Assembly: GCF_039543825.1 (NCBI RefSeq)
Contig: NZ_BAABKM010000002.1
Coordinates: 1,334,133 to 1,398,132 of the forward strand
DNA length: 64,000 nucleotides
Direction: 5' to 3'
DNA from: Nocardioides conyzicola
GTDB taxonomy: Bacteria > Actinomycetota > Actinomycetes > Propionibacteriales > Nocardioidaceae
Under the pieces are notes generated by a model. The model was given only the letters and a program-made list of their open reading frames with translations, was not told where the DNA came from and searched no databases. Of the stretch, positions 47,642-58,056 are shown in pieces; positions within the stretch are counted from its first letter, which is position 1; the number at the start of each line of letters is the position of its first letter. Both the position numbers and the translations under genes were made by a program.

Positions 47642-48829
47642 ATGAAGTCCCGCCCCCGCGTCGGCCCGCTGGCCGGCCGCCCCGGACCGGCCCCGGCGAT
47701 GGACGTCGACGCCCTGATCGACGACCGCGGCATCGGCATCATCGTCTGCTGCGGCTCGGGCGGGGTCGGCAAGACCACGACCTCCGCGGCGCTCGCGCTC
47801 CGGGCGGCCGAGCGCGGACGCAAGGTCGTCGTCCTCACCATCGACCCGGCGAAGCGGCTCGCCCAGTCGATGGGCATCGAGCGGCTCGACAACACCCCGC
47901 GGCCCGTCACCGGCCTGCGCACCAACGGCAGGGGCAACCGCAAGGGCGGCGGGCTCGACGCGATGATGCTCGACATGAAGCGCACCTTCGACGAGGTGGT
48001 GGAGAGCCAGGCCACCCCCGAGAAGGCGCAGCAGATCCTGGCGAACCCCTTCTACATCGCGCTGTCGAGCTCGTTCTCCGGCACCCAGGAGTACATGGCG
48101 ATGGAGAAGCTCGGCCAGATCCACGCCGACGCGCAGCGCGACGGCACCTATGACCTGATCGTCGTCGACACCCCGCCGTCGCGCTCCGCGCTGGACTTCC
48201 TCGACGCACCCGAGCGGCTGTCGAGCTTCCTCGACGGCCGGTTCATCCGGCTGCTGCTCACGCCCGCCAAGGGGCCGGCGCGGATGATGACCGCGGGCCT
48301 CGGGCTGATCACCGGTGCGCTCAACAAGATCCTGGGCACCCAGGTGCTGCGCGACATGCAGACCTTCGTGGCCGCCTTCGACACCCTCTTCGGCGGCTTC
48401 CGCCAGCGCGCGCAGAAGACCTTCGAGCTGCTCCAGGCGGACGGTACGGCGTTCCTGGTGATTGCCGCCCCCGAACCCGACGCGCTGCGCGAGGCGGCGT
48501 ACTTCGTCGAGCGGCTCGCCGACGACGACATGCCGTTGATGGGCCTGATCGTCAACCGCGCCAGCCCGGCACCGCGCGGCACCTTGTCCCCCGACGAGGC
48601 GATGGCGGCCGCCACCCGCCTGCGCCAGCGTGACCCGGAGTCACTGACCGCGGGGCTGCTGCGGCTGCACGCCGACCAGTCCCGCATCGTCGAGCGCGAG
48701 GAGGTGCTGCGCGCCCGCTTCGCCGCGGCGCACCCGCAGGTGCCCACCGCCGTGGTGCCGGCGCTCCCCGGCGACGTGCACGACCTCGCCGGCCTGCGCC
48801 GGATCGGCGAGCTGCTGGCGGGCGCCTGA
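47642..48829 (+). CDS. ArsA/GET3-like ATPase, second of a pair
   Basis: A 395-residue ATPase. A 30-residue Pro/Arg-rich start precedes the Walker A CGSGGVGKTT near residues 38-47; ALTIDPAKRL-type sequence (VLTIDPAKRLAQSMG) and VVDTPPSRSALDFLD follow near 74 and 175. It is the Rv3680 counterpart. ATG 47642 has GGAG 8 bases upstream. The protein probably works with the preceding ATPase as a dimer; the client (anion, tail-anchored protein or other) is unknown. Confidence 0.9.
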   Translation: MKSRPRVGPLAGRPGPAPAMDVDALIDDRGIGIIVCCGSGGVGKTTTSAALALRAAERGRKVVVLTIDPAKRLAQSMGIERLDNTPRPVTGLRTNGRGNRKGGGLDAMMLDMKRTFDEVVESQATPEKAQQILANPFYIALSSSFSGTQEYMAMEKLGQIHADAQRDGTYDLIVVDTPPSRSALDFLDAPERLSSFLDGRFIRLLLTPAKGPARMMTAGLGLITGALNKILGTQVLRDMQTFVAAFDTLFGGFRQRAQKTFELLQADGTAFLVIAAPEPDALREAAYFVERLADDDMPLMGLIVNRASPAPRGTLSPDEAMAAATRLRQRDPESLTAGLLRLHADQSRIVEREEVLRARFAAAHPQVPTAVVPALPGDVHDLAGLRRIGELLAGA

Positions 48830-48837
48830 CCGTCAGG

Positions 48838-49128
48838 TCAGACGGTGACGGGCGGCGTGACGCCGCCCTTCTCGCGCGCCGTCTCGAGCACGGAGCGCCA
48901 CGAGGCGTTCGGACGCCGACGCAGCAGCGCACGGCGCTCCCGCTCGGTCATCCCGCCCCAGACCCCCCACTCGATCTGGTTGTCGAGCGCCTCCGCGAGG
49001 CACTCCGTCCGCACGGGGCAGCCCGCGCAGAGCTGCTTGGCCTTGTTCTGCTCGGCACCGCGAACGAACAGCTGGTCCGGCTGTGACTCGCGGCATGCCG
49101 CCGCGCTCGCCCAATCCTCAACCCACAT
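48838..49128 (-). CDS. whiB4: WhiB-family iron-sulphur regulator (WhiB4-like)
   Basis: A 96-residue protein with the four [4Fe-4S] ligands C12, C34, C37 and C43 (AACRES, LCAGCPVRTEC) and the G-V-W-G-G turn near 55, followed by a basic C terminus (ERERRALLRRR). WhiB proteins bind sigma factor or DNA and respond to NO or O2. Its place between the ArsA-like pair and ponA2 is exactly that of whiB4 (Rv3681c). ATG 49128 gives the normal MWVEDW start; GTG 49143 would add five residues. It is convergent with the ATPase gene (9 bases) and divergent from ponA2. Confidence 0.9.
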   Translation of the reverse strand: MWVEDWASAAACRESQPDQLFVRGAEQNKAKQLCAGCPVRTECLAEALDNQIEWGVWGGMTERERRALLRRRPNASWRSVLETAREKGGVTPPVTV

Positions 49129-49158
49129 AAGTGATGTCCCCACATCGAACCGGGATCC

Positions 49159-49180
49159 GGCGCCCCCATGGCGCCTTATA
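49159..49180 (-). promoter_or_regulatory. whiB4 promoter region with GGCGCC inverted repeat
   Basis: On the minus strand TATAAG (49180-49175) is a -10 candidate about 47 bases from ATG 49128. Immediately downstream GGCGCC at 49175-49170 and again at 49164-49159 form an inverted repeat with a 5-base centre, at or just after the transcription start. It could be an operator. Confidence 0.4.
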
Positions 49181-49255
49181 CCCGGGAGAGTTCCCCTCGA
49201 TGAGAAAGTTAAGGAAATGCTGAGGACTGGAACAGACCAATTGTGCCCAGATCGT

Positions 49256-49273
49256 CTAGTCCATTTGGACTAG
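49256..49273. promoter_or_regulatory. Perfect 8+2+8 inverted repeat upstream of ponA2
   Basis: CTAGTCCA TT TGGACTAG lies in a relatively AT-rich stretch 56 bases upstream of the ponA2 -10 box and about 130 bases from whiB4. No gene ends here, so a terminator role is unlikely; a regulator binding site is the better guess. Confidence 0.5.
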
Positions 49274-49328
49274 TCCGCTCGGGTCAGGGGCTCGGATCGC
49301 AGAATGGGGCTCTCTTCGACCGGTCCCG

Positions 49329-49334
49329 TATCCT
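49329..49334 (+). promoter_or_regulatory. -10 box (TATCCT), leaderless ponA2 start
   Basis: TATCCT, 7 bases, ATG 49342. It decides the start against a reading that begins 99 bases upstream. Confidence 0.6.
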
Positions 49335-49341
49335 CGGACGC

Positions 49342-51744
49342 ATGTCCGTTCCGCGCGAGGAGCGCCTCTCCGCCGGCCGTATCACCGCCCACCTGCTCGT
49401 GATGGTGTCGGTCGCGGCCCTCCTCGGCGTCGTCGTGGCCGGTCTGGCGATCCCGTTCGCCGGCATCGCCGGCGTCGGTGCCCGCAACGTCGCCAAGGCG
49501 ATGGACAACCTCCCCGCCGAGCTCGAGACCGACCCGCTCCCGCAGCGGACGCGGCTGCTCGACTCGTCGGGCAACACGATCGCCACCTTCTACGACGAGA
49601 ACCGGGTCAACGTCTCGCTCGACCAGATCAACCGCACCATGATCGAGGCGATCGTCTCGATCGAGGACTCCCGCTTCTACGAGCACGGCGCGCTCGACCT
49701 CAAGGGCACGGTGCGCGCCCTCGTCACCAACCAGGCCAACGCCGGCGTCGTGCAGGGTGGCTCGTCGATCACCCAGCAGATGGTCAAGATGACGCTGCAG
49801 ACCCAGGCCAAGACGAAGGCCGAGCGGGCCGCCGCGACCGAGGACACCTACGCGCGCAAGCTCAAGGAGCTCCGCTACGCGATCGCGTTCGAGCAGCACC
49901 ACAACAAGGACTGGATCCTCGAGCGCTACCTCAACATCGCCTACTTCGGTGACGGCACGTACGGCGTCCAGTCGGCCGCGCGGCACTACTTCGGCGTCAA
50001 CGCCAAGAAGCTCAACCTGCGGCAGTCCGCCATGCTGGCCGGCCTGGTCAAGAACCCCACCGGCTACGACCCGACCAACTCCCCCGACCGGGCCCTGGCG
50101 CGACGCAACGTGGTGCTCGACCGGATGGCCCAGCTCAACGTCATCAGCCGCGAGAAGGCCGAGCAGACCAAGAAGCGGGGCCTCGGTCTGCACGTGGTCA
50201 AGGCCAAAAACGGCTGCTGGTTCTCCCGGGCACCGTTCTTCTGCGACTACGCCTGGAACTACCTCCTCGACGACAAGTCCCTCGGCGCCACCGTCGCCCA
50301 GCGGCGCCAGCTCCTCAAGTCGGGTGGTCTGACGATCCGCTCCACCATCGACCTGACCGACCAGGAGGCCGCCGAGCGCGCGGTCACCGACCACGTCTCC
50401 AAGGGGGACCAGGCGGTCGGCGCGATCGCGATGGTCGAGCCGCGCACCGGCGACGTGAAGGCCATCGCCCAGTCCCGGCCGATGGGGCGCAGCGAGAAGA
50501 ACGGCCAGACGTTCCTCAACTACTCGGTGCCGACGAAGTACGGCGACTCCGCCGGCTTCCAGGCCGGCTCGACCTTCAAGCCGTTCGTCCTGGCCGCCGC
50601 CCTCGAGAAGGGCATCCCGCTCTCGACGACGTTCAACGCACCGCAGTCGATGGTCATCGACACCTCGGAGTTCGCCAACTGCCCGGGCGCCGGCAACTAC
50701 GTCGGCGACTGGGACGTCTCGAGCTCCACGTCGTCCGGCACGATGGACGTCTACCGGGGCACGCGTGAGTCGGTCAACACCTTCTACGCGATGCTCGAGC
50801 GGGCCACCGGCGTCTGCAAGCCCTACAGCATCGCCAGGTCCCTGGGCGTCGACCTCACCTACCCCAAGGGCGACCGGAGCCACCAGGCCGAGCGGGTGCC
50901 GACCTTCGTGCTCGGCATCGCCAGCGCCAGCCCGCTGGAGATGGCCGAGGCGTACGCCACCTTCGCCGGACGGGGCCTGCACTGCGACTCGCGACCGGTG
51001 ACCTCGATCGAGGACGCGTCCGGCAACGTGCTCAAGAAGTACGACCGGGCCTGCCAGCAGGCGCTCCCGCAGACGGTCGCCGACGCCATCAACGACGTGC
51101 TGCGCGGCGTGCAGGAGCCGGGCGGCTTCGGCTACGACAACGGCCAGACCGGCCTGAACGTCCCGTCCGCGGCCAAGACCGGCACCACCACCGACGGCAA
51201 GTCCGTCTGGTACGTCGGCTACACGCCGCAGCTCGCGACCGCCGCCATGATCGCCGGCGCCAGCAAGGACGGCGGCAAGCCGATCCCGCTCGGCGGCCAG
51301 ACCATCCACGGGTCGTACATCTCCGACTCCGACATCTCCGGCTCCGGCTTCGCCGGTCCGATGTGGGCGCAGGCCATGCAGGCGATCCAGGACCGGTTCG
51401 ACGACATCGACTTCGTCGCCCCGAGCGACATCAACGTCAACGGCGTCCCGGCGACGGTGCCGTCGACCTCCGGCATGAGCGTCGCGACCGCCGAGAGCAC
51501 GCTCAGGCAGGCCGGGTTCAACCCGATCCTGGGCGGCTCGACCGACTCCGGCAACCCGATCGGCACCGTCGCCTACACCGACCCGAGCGGCGGCTCGAGC
51601 AGCACGAAGGGCTCGGTCGTCACCATCTACACGTCCAACGGCGTCGCGCCCAAGCCGCCGAAGGGCCACGGTGGGAGGGGCCACGGCGGTGGCGGTGGCG
51701 GCGGTGGTGGCCGCCCCGGCAACGGCCCCGGCGGCGGTCGCTAG
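49342..51744 (+). CDS. ponA2: Bifunctional penicillin-binding protein, PonA2-like, with PASTA domain
   Basis: An 800-residue class A PBP. A membrane helix is at about residues 17-45. The transglycosylase domain has catalytic Glu in SIEDSRFYEHGALD near 112 and GGSSITQQMVK near 141. The transpeptidase motifs are STFK (Ser near 410), SVN near 477 and KTGTT near 613. A single PASTA domain follows (about 690-770), then a Gly-rich tail. It polymerises and cross-links peptidoglycan at the cell surface. Divergent from whiB4, as Rv3682 is in M. tuberculosis. Confidence 0.95.
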   Translation: MSVPREERLSAGRITAHLLVMVSVAALLGVVVAGLAIPFAGIAGVGARNVAKAMDNLPAELETDPLPQRTRLLDSSGNTIATFYDENRVNVSLDQINRTMIEAIVSIEDSRFYEHGALDLKGTVRALVTNQANAGVVQGGSSITQQMVKMTLQTQAKTKAERAAATEDTYARKLKELRYAIAFEQHHNKDWILERYLNIAYFGDGTYGVQSAARHYFGVNAKKLNLRQSAMLAGLVKNPTGYDPTNSPDRALARRNVVLDRMAQLNVISREKAEQTKKRGLGLHVVKAKNGCWFSRAPFFCDYAWNYLLDDKSLGATVAQRRQLLKSGGLTIRSTIDLTDQEAAERAVTDHVSKGDQAVGAIAMVEPRTGDVKAIAQSRPMGRSEKNGQTFLNYSVPTKYGDSAGFQAGSTFKPFVLAAALEKGIPLSTTFNAPQSMVIDTSEFANCPGAGNYVGDWDVSSSTSSGTMDVYRGTRESVNTFYAMLERATGVCKPYSIARSLGVDLTYPKGDRSHQAERVPTFVLGIASASPLEMAEAYATFAGRGLHCDSRPVTSIEDASGNVLKKYDRACQQALPQTVADAINDVLRGVQEPGGFGYDNGQTGLNVPSAAKTGTTTDGKSVWYVGYTPQLATAAMIAGASKDGGKPIPLGGQTIHGSYISDSDISGSGFAGPMWAQAMQAIQDRFDDIDFVAPSDINVNGVPATVPSTSGMSVATAESTLRQAGFNPILGGSTDSGNPIGTVAYTDPSGGSSSTKGSVVTIYTSNGVAPKPPKGHGGRGHGGGGGGGGGRPGNGPGGGR

Positions 51745-51752
51745 CCCGCCCG

Positions 51753-52214
51753 TCAGGCGCCGAGCTGGCGGCGTACCTCCGCGGCAACGGCGCCGCCGTC
51801 GGCCCGGCCCTTGACCTGCGGCGTGACGACGCCCATCACCTTGCCCATGGCCTTCATGCCCTCGCCGGCGGCGCCGACCTGGGCGACGGCGGCGGTCACC
51901 AGGTCGGCGATCTCCTGGTCGCTGAGCTGGGCCGGGAGGTAGTCGGCGATCACGGCCGCCTCCGCGACCTCCTTCGCCGCCATCTCGGCCCGGCCGCCGT
52001 CGGCGAACGCCGTGGCCGCCTCGCGTCGCTTCTTGGCCTCGGACGAGAGCACGCCGATGATGTCGTCGTCGCTCAGCTCGCGGGCCTGCTTGCCCGCGAC
52101 CTCGGCGTTGGTGATGGCCGCCAGCACCATCCGCAGGGTCGAGGACCGGACCTCGTCACGGGACTTGATGGCGGTGGTGAGGTCGGCGCGCAGTCGGTCC
52201 TTGAGGTCACTCAT
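51753..52214 (-). CDS. GatB/YqeY domain protein
   Basis: A 153-residue protein: LKDRLRADLTTAIKSRDEVR near the start, SSTLRMVLAAITNAEV, and GKVMGVVTPQVKGRADGG at the end, all typical of YqeY, a free-standing version of the GatB tail with tRNA-binding ability. Its exact function is unknown. A CACAAT box on the minus strand lies 6 bases upstream of ATG 52214 with GGAGAA between, so either a leaderless or a Shine-Dalgarno start is possible. Divergent from the metallophosphoesterase, 26 bases apart. Confidence 0.9.
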   Translation of the reverse strand: MSDLKDRLRADLTTAIKSRDEVRSSTLRMVLAAITNAEVAGKQARELSDDDIIGVLSSEAKKRREAATAFADGGRAEMAAKEVAEAAVIADYLPAQLSDQEIADLVTAAVAQVGAAGEGMKAMGKVMGVVTPQVKGRADGGAVAAEVRRQLGA

Positions 52215-52240
52215 TTCTCCATTGTGGCAGCCTTGCCGGC

Positions 52241-53179
52241 GTGACCCTCCGCGCCGCCGTCCGCCGTACCGCGCTGGGCGTCGTCGGCACCGGGGTCGCG
52301 AGCGGGGCCGCGCTGACGGCGTACGCCCTGGCCGAGGCCCGCGCCTACACGCTGCGCCGCGTCACGGTGCCGGTCCTGCCGCCCGGCAGCCCGGACCTCC
52401 GGGTCCTGCACCTCAGCGACGTGCACATGACGCCGGGCCAGACCCGCAAGCAGGGCTGGCTCCGCGGGCTCGCCGACCTGCGGCCCGACCTGGTGGTCAA
52501 CACCGGCGACAACCTGTCGCACCGCGACTCGGTCCCGGTCGTCCTGGACTCCCTCGGCCGGCTGCTCGATGTCCCCGGCGTCTTCGTCTTCGGCTCCAAC
52601 GACTACTTCGTCCCCAGCCTGCGCAACCCGGTGCGCTACCTGCTGCCCGACGACGGCACCCGGCACACCGACACGCCCCAGCTCCCCTGGCCCGACCTCC
52701 GCGACGGGTTCAGCAGTGCGGGGTGGGCCGACCTCACCAACCGGCGCGCGACGCTGGAGGTGCGCGGGGTCCGGATCGCGTTCGCGGGGGTCGACGACCC
52801 GCACCTCGGCTACGACCGGCTCGACGACGTGGCCGGGCCTGCCGACCCGTCCGCCGATCTGCGGCTGGGTGTCGCGCACGCGCCGTACTTGCGGGTGCTC
52901 GACCAGTACGTCGCGGACGGGTACGACGCGGTGCTCGCCGGTCACACCCACGGCGGCCAGGTGTGCCTGCCGGGCTTCGGAGCGCTGACGACCAACTGCG
53001 ACCTCGAGCCGGCCCGCGCGAAGGGCCTGCACCGGCATCCCGCCGCCTCCCGGCCCGGGGATCCGGACTCTGCGTGGCTGCACGTCTCGGCCGGGCTCGG
53101 CACCAGTCCGTACGCCCGGATCCGGGTCGCGTGCCGCCCGGAGGCGACGCTGCTGACGCTGGTCGCCGCCAACCGCTGA
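52241..53179 (+). CDS. Metallophosphoesterase (calcineurin-like)
   Basis: A 312-residue protein with an N-terminal hydrophobic segment (about 11-30) and the metal-binding motifs in order: LHLSDVHMT near 65, VVNTGDNLSH near 88, GSNDYF near 118 (in place of GNHE), and AGHTHGGQ near 233. The family hydrolyses phosphodiesters or phospholipid head groups; the substrate is unknown. GTG 52241 is the annotated-looking start. It is the counterpart of Rv3683, next to ponA2 apart from yqeY. Confidence 0.9.
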   Translation: MTLRAAVRRTALGVVGTGVASGAALTAYALAEARAYTLRRVTVPVLPPGSPDLRVLHLSDVHMTPGQTRKQGWLRGLADLRPDLVVNTGDNLSHRDSVPVVLDSLGRLLDVPGVFVFGSNDYFVPSLRNPVRYLLPDDGTRHTDTPQLPWPDLRDGFSSAGWADLTNRRATLEVRGVRIAFAGVDDPHLGYDRLDDVAGPADPSADLRLGVAHAPYLRVLDQYVADGYDAVLAGHTHGGQVCLPGFGALTTNCDLEPARAKGLHRHPAASRPGDPDSAWLHVSAGLGTSPYARIRVACRPEATLLTLVAANR

Positions 53180-53209
53180 ACCGATTTCAGTGGGCCGGAG
53201 GTGCTCGGG

Positions 53210-53215
53210 TATGGT
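53210..53215 (+). promoter_or_regulatory. -10 box (TATGGT) of tRNA-Pro
   Basis: TATGGT lies 28 bases before the first tRNA base, so a 5' leader of about 20 bases is expected. Confidence 0.5.
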
Positions 53216-53243
53216 TGCCCCCGGCCTGCTCCGGTGGGTCGAT

Positions 53244-53317
<74 letters not shown>

Positions 53318-53406
53318 CAGCTGGGACCCGGATCCGCACCGCGGATCCGGGTCCTGCTGTCTTCGGGCCTGGTTTCCCACGCCGTACTGGTGGAATGCTG
53401 CCGGGC

Positions 53407-54060
53407 ATGGTCGAACCCGAGCGCGACGAGCCCTCCCTGGAGCTCGAGCTCCCGCGTCTACGACGCCGCAAGCGCAAGGACCGCGCCGCCGAGCCGGCCG
53501 CGCCCAGCGGTGAGCAGGCACCCGTTCCGGAGGCGGAGACGGTCGTCGAGCCGCCGCAGGCGGCACCGACCCCCCAGCCGGAGCCGACGGTCGTCGAGCA
53601 GACCACGGTCCTCGAGGCGCCTCCCGTCGAGGCGGCCGCACCGGCCCCCAAGCCACGCCGTCCCCGACCGTCGGTGCGGCTGCCCGGAGGCTGGGCGGCC
53701 GTCGTCGTCACCGGCCTGCTGGTCGGCCTCGTGCTCGTCGCCCTGACCTGGGGCTCACTGCAGACCTGCGAGCGGGTGCAGGGCACCTCCAGCTGCGGGA
53801 CGGCGGGCTATCCGATGCTCGGGCTGGTCGTGGCCGTCGCCGTGCTCGTGGGCGCCCTGCTGCTCCGACTGACCCACGTGCCGGACCCGGTCAGCAGCAG
53901 CCTCCTGGGCGTCGGCGTCGCCGCTGTAGTCGTGCTGGTCGCGCTCATCGACCACCTCGACCAGCCCGCGGTGGTGGTCGTGATCCCGCTGCTCTGTGCC
54001 GCGACGTTCGCGGGCGCGCACTGGCTCAGCACGGCCGTCATCGAGTCCGACGGGGGCTGA
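53407..54060 (+). CDS. Membrane protein with Pro/Glu-rich cytoplasmic N terminus
   Basis: A 217-residue protein. The first 95 residues are charged and low-complexity: a basic patch RLRRRKRKDR near 18, then repeated Pro/Glu/Ala and a second basic Pro-rich run before the membrane. Four hydrophobic helices follow (about 97-118, 138-158, 167-182 and 187-210). Two Cys (about 124 and 132) face one side. No family was recognised. It lies between tRNA-Pro and the convergent asd gene and seems monocistronic. Confidence 0.7.
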   Translation: MVEPERDEPSLELELPRLRRRKRKDRAAEPAAPSGEQAPVPEAETVVEPPQAAPTPQPEPTVVEQTTVLEAPPVEAAAPAPKPRRPRPSVRLPGGWAAVVVTGLLVGLVLVALTWGSLQTCERVQGTSSCGTAGYPMLGLVVAVAVLVGALLLRLTHVPDPVSSSLLGVGVAAVVVLVALIDHLDQPAVVVVIPLLCAATFAGAHWLSTAVIESDGG

Positions 54061-54066
54061 GCCGGT

Positions 54067-56399
<2,333 letters not shown>

Positions 56400-56436
56400 G
56401 GTGCGGTCCTTGATGCTCGAGGTGTGTCCGCGGGCG

Positions 56437-56442
56437 ATTCTA
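56437..56442 (-). promoter_or_regulatory. -10 box (TAGAAT) of lysC-asd
   Basis: TAGAAT on the minus strand overlaps the stop codon region of the DUF5063 gene and predicts a leader of about 30 bases with AAGGA before GTG 56399. The lysC-asd pair thus has its own promoter. Confidence 0.6.
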
Positions 56443-57051
56443 CCGAGACTCAGGATCCGCCGAATCGAGTATCTCATCGGCGACCGCGAGCAGCTCCTCC
56501 TCCTCGACCGGGGCGTCCGCGTCGAGACGGTCGTGGGCAACCACGGAGAGCAGCGCGTTGAGGGCGGCGCCGGCGAGGTTGCCCCAGGAGGCGACGTACG
56601 AGAACTGCCACCACCACAGCGCCTCGTAGACGTTGCCGAGCCGGTAGTGGCGCAGCCCGTTCTCGAGGTCGGTCGCGATGCTCGTCAGGTCGTCGGAGAG
56701 CTGGCTCTCGACCACCTCGGGCACGTACGGGTCGAACACGAACGCGTAGGTGTCCAGACCGCCGAGCAGGTCGGCCAGCGCCAGCCGCATCTCGTCGAGG
56801 TCGGCCTCGGGGCCGACGTCGGGCTGGTACTCCGCGATCGGGGTGAAGTCCTGCTGGGCACCGAGCCGGGCGCCGGCGAGCGACACCTGGCTGATCTCGA
56901 GCAGCAGCAGCGAGATGCCGCGACCACCGTCGGCCTCCCGCGCGATCGCGCGCAGCGCGATCAGGAAGCTCTCGATCTGATCGGCGATCTGCCCGGCGAA
57001 CTCCGCCGTCGCTGCGTCGACCACGGGGGTGGTCTGTCGGGTCTCAGTCAT
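56440..57051 (-). CDS. DUF5063 protein
   Basis: A 203-residue, acidic, soluble helical protein of unknown function. Features are [20 protein letters not shown] near residues 19-38, [20 protein letters not shown] near 112-131 and [20 protein letters not shown] near 145-164; the WWW run is striking. The family is found next to recR in many actinobacteria, and here ATG 57051 overlaps the recR 3' end by 8 bases. A role linked to recombination or replication is suggested only by this neighbourhood. Confidence 0.85.
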   Translation of the reverse strand: MTETRQTTPVVDAATAEFAGQIADQIESFLIALRAIAREADGGRGISLLLLEISQVSLAGARLGAQQDFTPIAEYQPDVGPEADLDEMRLALADLLGGLDTYAFVFDPYVPEVVESQLSDDLTSIATDLENGLRHYRLGNVYEALWWWQFSYVASWGNLAGAALNALLSVVAHDRLDADAPVEEEELLAVADEILDSADPESR

Positions 57052-57643
57052 CTGCGGATCGCCTTCCTACGAACGCTCGGCCGAGCGTCACTTCGTCGGC
57101 ATACTCGAGGTCGCCGCCTACCGGCAGTCCACTCGCCAATCGCGTCACACGCAAGCCGATCGGCTTGAGCATGCGGGTGAGATACGTCGCGGTCGCCTCA
57201 CCCTCCAGGTTGGGGTCGGTCGCGAGGATCGTCTCGGTGATGGTGCCGTCGGACAGCCGGACCATGAGCTCGCGGATGCGCAGCTGGTCGGGCCCGATGC
57301 CGTCGATCGGCGAGATCGCACCGCCGAGCACGTGGTAGCGGCCCCGGAACTCACGGGTGCGCTCGATCGCGACCACGTCCTTGTACTCCTCCACGACGCA
57401 CAGCACCGTCGGGTCGCGCCGAGGGTCGCGGCAGATGCGGCACTGGTCGTCCTCGGAGACGTTGAAGCAGATGCTGCAGAACTTGACCTTCGCCTTGACC
57501 TCGATCAGCACGTCGGCGAGACGGCGTACGTCGGTCGGGTCGGCCTGCAGCAGGTGGAACGCGATCCGCTGCGCGCTCTTGGGACCGACGCCCGGAAGCC
57601 GACCGAGCTCGTCGATCAGGTCTTGGACAACGCCTTCGTACAA
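57044..57643 (-). CDS. recR: Recombination mediator RecR
   Basis: A 199-residue protein acting with RecF/RecO to load RecA at gaps. The helix-hairpin-helix is [20 protein letters not shown] near residues 11-30, the C4 zinc finger is [18 protein letters not shown] near 55-72, and the Toprim domain holds [14 protein letters not shown] near 83. TTG 57643 is chosen because it yields the family start ([12 protein letters not shown]) and lies 10 bases after ybaB; the frame reads on into ybaB without a better start. It forms an operon with dnaX and ybaB upstream. Confidence 0.93.
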   Translation of the reverse strand: MYEGVVQDLIDELGRLPGVGPKSAQRIAFHLLQADPTDVRRLADVLIEVKAKVKFCSICFNVSEDDQCRICRDPRRDPTVLCVVEEYKDVVAIERTREFRGRYHVLGGAISPIDGIGPDQLRIRELMVRLSDGTITETILATDPNLEGEATATYLTRMLKPIGLRVTRLASGLPVGGDLEYADEVTLGRAFVGRRSADD

Positions 57644-57653
57644 CGCAGACCCG

Positions 57654-58028
57654 CTAGAAGCCGAGCTGCCCGAGGGGGCCGCCCTCGGGCAGTCCACCTC
57701 CGGCGAGCGGACCGAGGGCCTCGCCGGCGAGCGCGTCGGCCTGCGCCTTGGCGTCCCGGTAGGCGGCGACGATCATGTCGCCGAGGTCGGAGAGGTCGTC
57801 GACGCTGCTGCCGTCGAAGCCCCCCGCCTTGATCTCGACGCCGACCAGCTCGCCGACGCCGTTGACCTGGACGGTCACGGCGCCGCCGGCGACGGTGCCG
57901 TCGACGACCGTGTCGGCCAGCTGCGCCTGGGCGCTGGCGAGCTGCTCCTGCATCTGCTGGGCCTGCTGGAGCAGCGCGTTCATGTCGAAACCACCGCCGC
58001 CGAGGGCGTCGAAGGGACTCTGGCTCAT
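57654..58028 (-). CDS. ybaB: YbaB/EbfC nucleoid-associated protein
   Basis: A 124-residue protein with [20 protein letters not shown] as the long N-terminal helix (about 16-35), then the beta strands [20 protein letters not shown] and a C-terminal helix ([20 protein letters not shown]). The ends are Gly-rich. EbfC binds DNA as a dimer. Its place between dnaX (28 bases upstream) and recR (10 bases downstream) is conserved across bacteria. Confidence 0.94.
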   Translation of the reverse strand: MSQSPFDALGGGGFDMNALLQQAQQMQEQLASAQAQLADTVVDGTVAGGAVTVQVNGVGELVGVEIKAGGFDGSSVDDLSDLGDMIVAAYRDAKAQADALAGEALGPLAGGGLPEGGPLGQLGF

Positions 58029-58056
58029 GGGATCTGCACCTCTCGGTCGTGCGTGG

